DNA of 64,000 nt from Oceanospirillaceae bacterium (GTDB taxonomy: Bacteria > Pseudomonadota > Gammaproteobacteria > Pseudomonadales > Balneatricaceae), in contig JABSRB010000023.1 in the NCBI GenBank assembly GCA_013215375.1, forward strand, positions 20,891 to 84,890. Direction: 5' to 3'. Under the pieces are notes generated by a model. That model worked only from the letters and a program-made list of their open reading frames with translations, was not told where the DNA came from and made no database searches. The position numbers and the translations under genes were made by a program. Position 1 is the first letter of the stretch, and each line of letters begins with the position of its first letter. Positions 63,483 through 64,000 of the stretch are shown here, one piece after another.

Positions 63483-64000
63483 GTGTTTGCTCGGCGAAGC
63501 CAGCAAACCCGTCTGCTTGAAAGAAAGCAGAATCGCCCCGTCTGAGGGGAAGATAATCCGAATGGCAAGGGCGTTGCCGGTCAAAGGTGGGGTCTGAAGG
63601 AAGCCATAGGAAGTTAGAGGTACACAACTAACCGTAACCTGATTCGGCGGTATTGGTGAGTAAGCGTCCACAATAGCGCGAAGCTCCCTCTTGTTTGCTG
63701 GGAAGTCAGACAGACCAATACTGTGCTTGAGGGTGACTCACGTAGAAAGAAAAGTCTAACAGGGAGTTGGTGTAGTAACCGAGGAAGTCTTGCATCAGAT
63801 CCAGCGGAATACTGGAGGCATAGATTAGAGGGGCGACCCAAGATCAATGTTGGTGTGAGATGGCAGATGAACCCGTAGTAGTGAGTAAGGCTAGGCCTGT
63901 GAAAGCCAGTAATGGTGTGGAGGATAAAACCAAGCCGATCATCAGCAGTGTGTCTGATGGAGTTAACTTATGCCAAAAGCTCTGTTAGCTGCGAAGGGGG
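63483..64000 (+). mobile_element. 5' part of a probable group II intron (cut by window edge)
   Basis: GTGTTTGC at 63483 resembles the GUGYG intron 5' end. It is followed by nested stem-loops (TTTGCT/AGCAAA, CTGCTT/AAGCAG, CCCC/GGGG) and then by sequence of the bacterial group II domain I type, e.g. GGCGTTGCCGGTC, GGTGGGGTCTGAAGGAAGCC (63579-63598) and GGTGTGAGATGGCAGATGAAC. Insertion right after a terminator T run is typical of class C-like introns. Short frames near the end (ATG 63860, stop 63986; ATG 63970 open to the edge) may start an intron-encoded reverse transcriptase, but no RT motif is visible yet. Confidence 0.7.

Overview
This window is a stretch of chromosome from a free-living, probably marine gammaproteobacterium. 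No rRNA or tRNA gene is present, so the placement rests on gene content and order. Several neighbourhoods match Pseudomonas and its relatives (Pseudomonadales/Cellvibrionales): DUF1653-topA-(DUF6586-like)-small gene-sulA-lexA, gpsA-sixA, and rsmI/lpoA-yraN-diaA-dolP next to rnpB. Base composition looks moderate to AT-rich by eye. TRAP transport and cbb3 oxidase fit an aquatic aerobe that copes with low oxygen. Genus cannot be fixed from this window.

Layout. 1-215: start of rdgC, cut by the window edge. 372-10003 (minus strand): an MTA/SAH nucleosidase-like gene, then a complete cbb3 oxidase locus, ccoNOQP followed by ccoGHIS and a TauE/SafE-like membrane gene, with a strong terminator separating the structural and assembly operons. 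10288-12077: a hydrolase, a TusA-like sulfurtransferase and a ProQ-family RNA chaperone. 12255-14938: lapG-lapD, the c-di-GMP-controlled protease switch for biofilm adhesins. 15348-22157: a glutaredoxin-like protein, tatD, slt, uup, a universal stress protein and two small unknowns. 22330-30420: a coiled-coil membrane protein, topA, two conserved small genes, the sulA-lexA SOS operon, and divergent dinG with three LexA boxes between lexA and dinG. 30463-35959: rhlB, gpsA, sixA, a Wzy/PglL-type ligase and a hydrolase.

36082-39840: the most distinctive locus, a bufferin-type copper-binding RiPP operon. It has a DUF2282 precursor with four Cys, a DUF692 (MNIO) maturase, a DUF2063 partner and a DoxX-like protein, followed by an ECF sigma factor and an RskA-like anti-sigma factor. 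40462-45160: dolP, diaA, yraN, lpoA, rsmI and rnpB (RNase P RNA). rnpB is followed by two degenerate tandem copies of its own 3' end, each with a terminator hairpin. 45538-46236: a PilZ protein. 47100-50864: gluconokinase plus a TRAP transporter, behind two LacI/GntR-type operators. 50968-51498: hpt. 51527-55826: a TonB-dependent receptor with its own two-component system (PfeRSA-like order) and Fur-like sites. 56138-61638: a small accessory block (sugar isomerase-like, phytanoyl-CoA dioxygenase-like, LysR, EamA transporter, nudC, HxlR regulator). 61928-63436: class I fumarase. From 63483 to the end: the 5' part of what looks like a group II intron, inserted directly behind the fumarase terminator.

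Functional threads. Copper handling links the cbb3 oxidase (CcoI copper ATPase) with the bufferin operon, though nothing shows they are co-regulated. c-di-GMP output is represented by LapD/LapG and the PilZ protein. SOS control covers sulA-lexA and probably dinG. Iron acquisition is represented by the receptor/two-component set.
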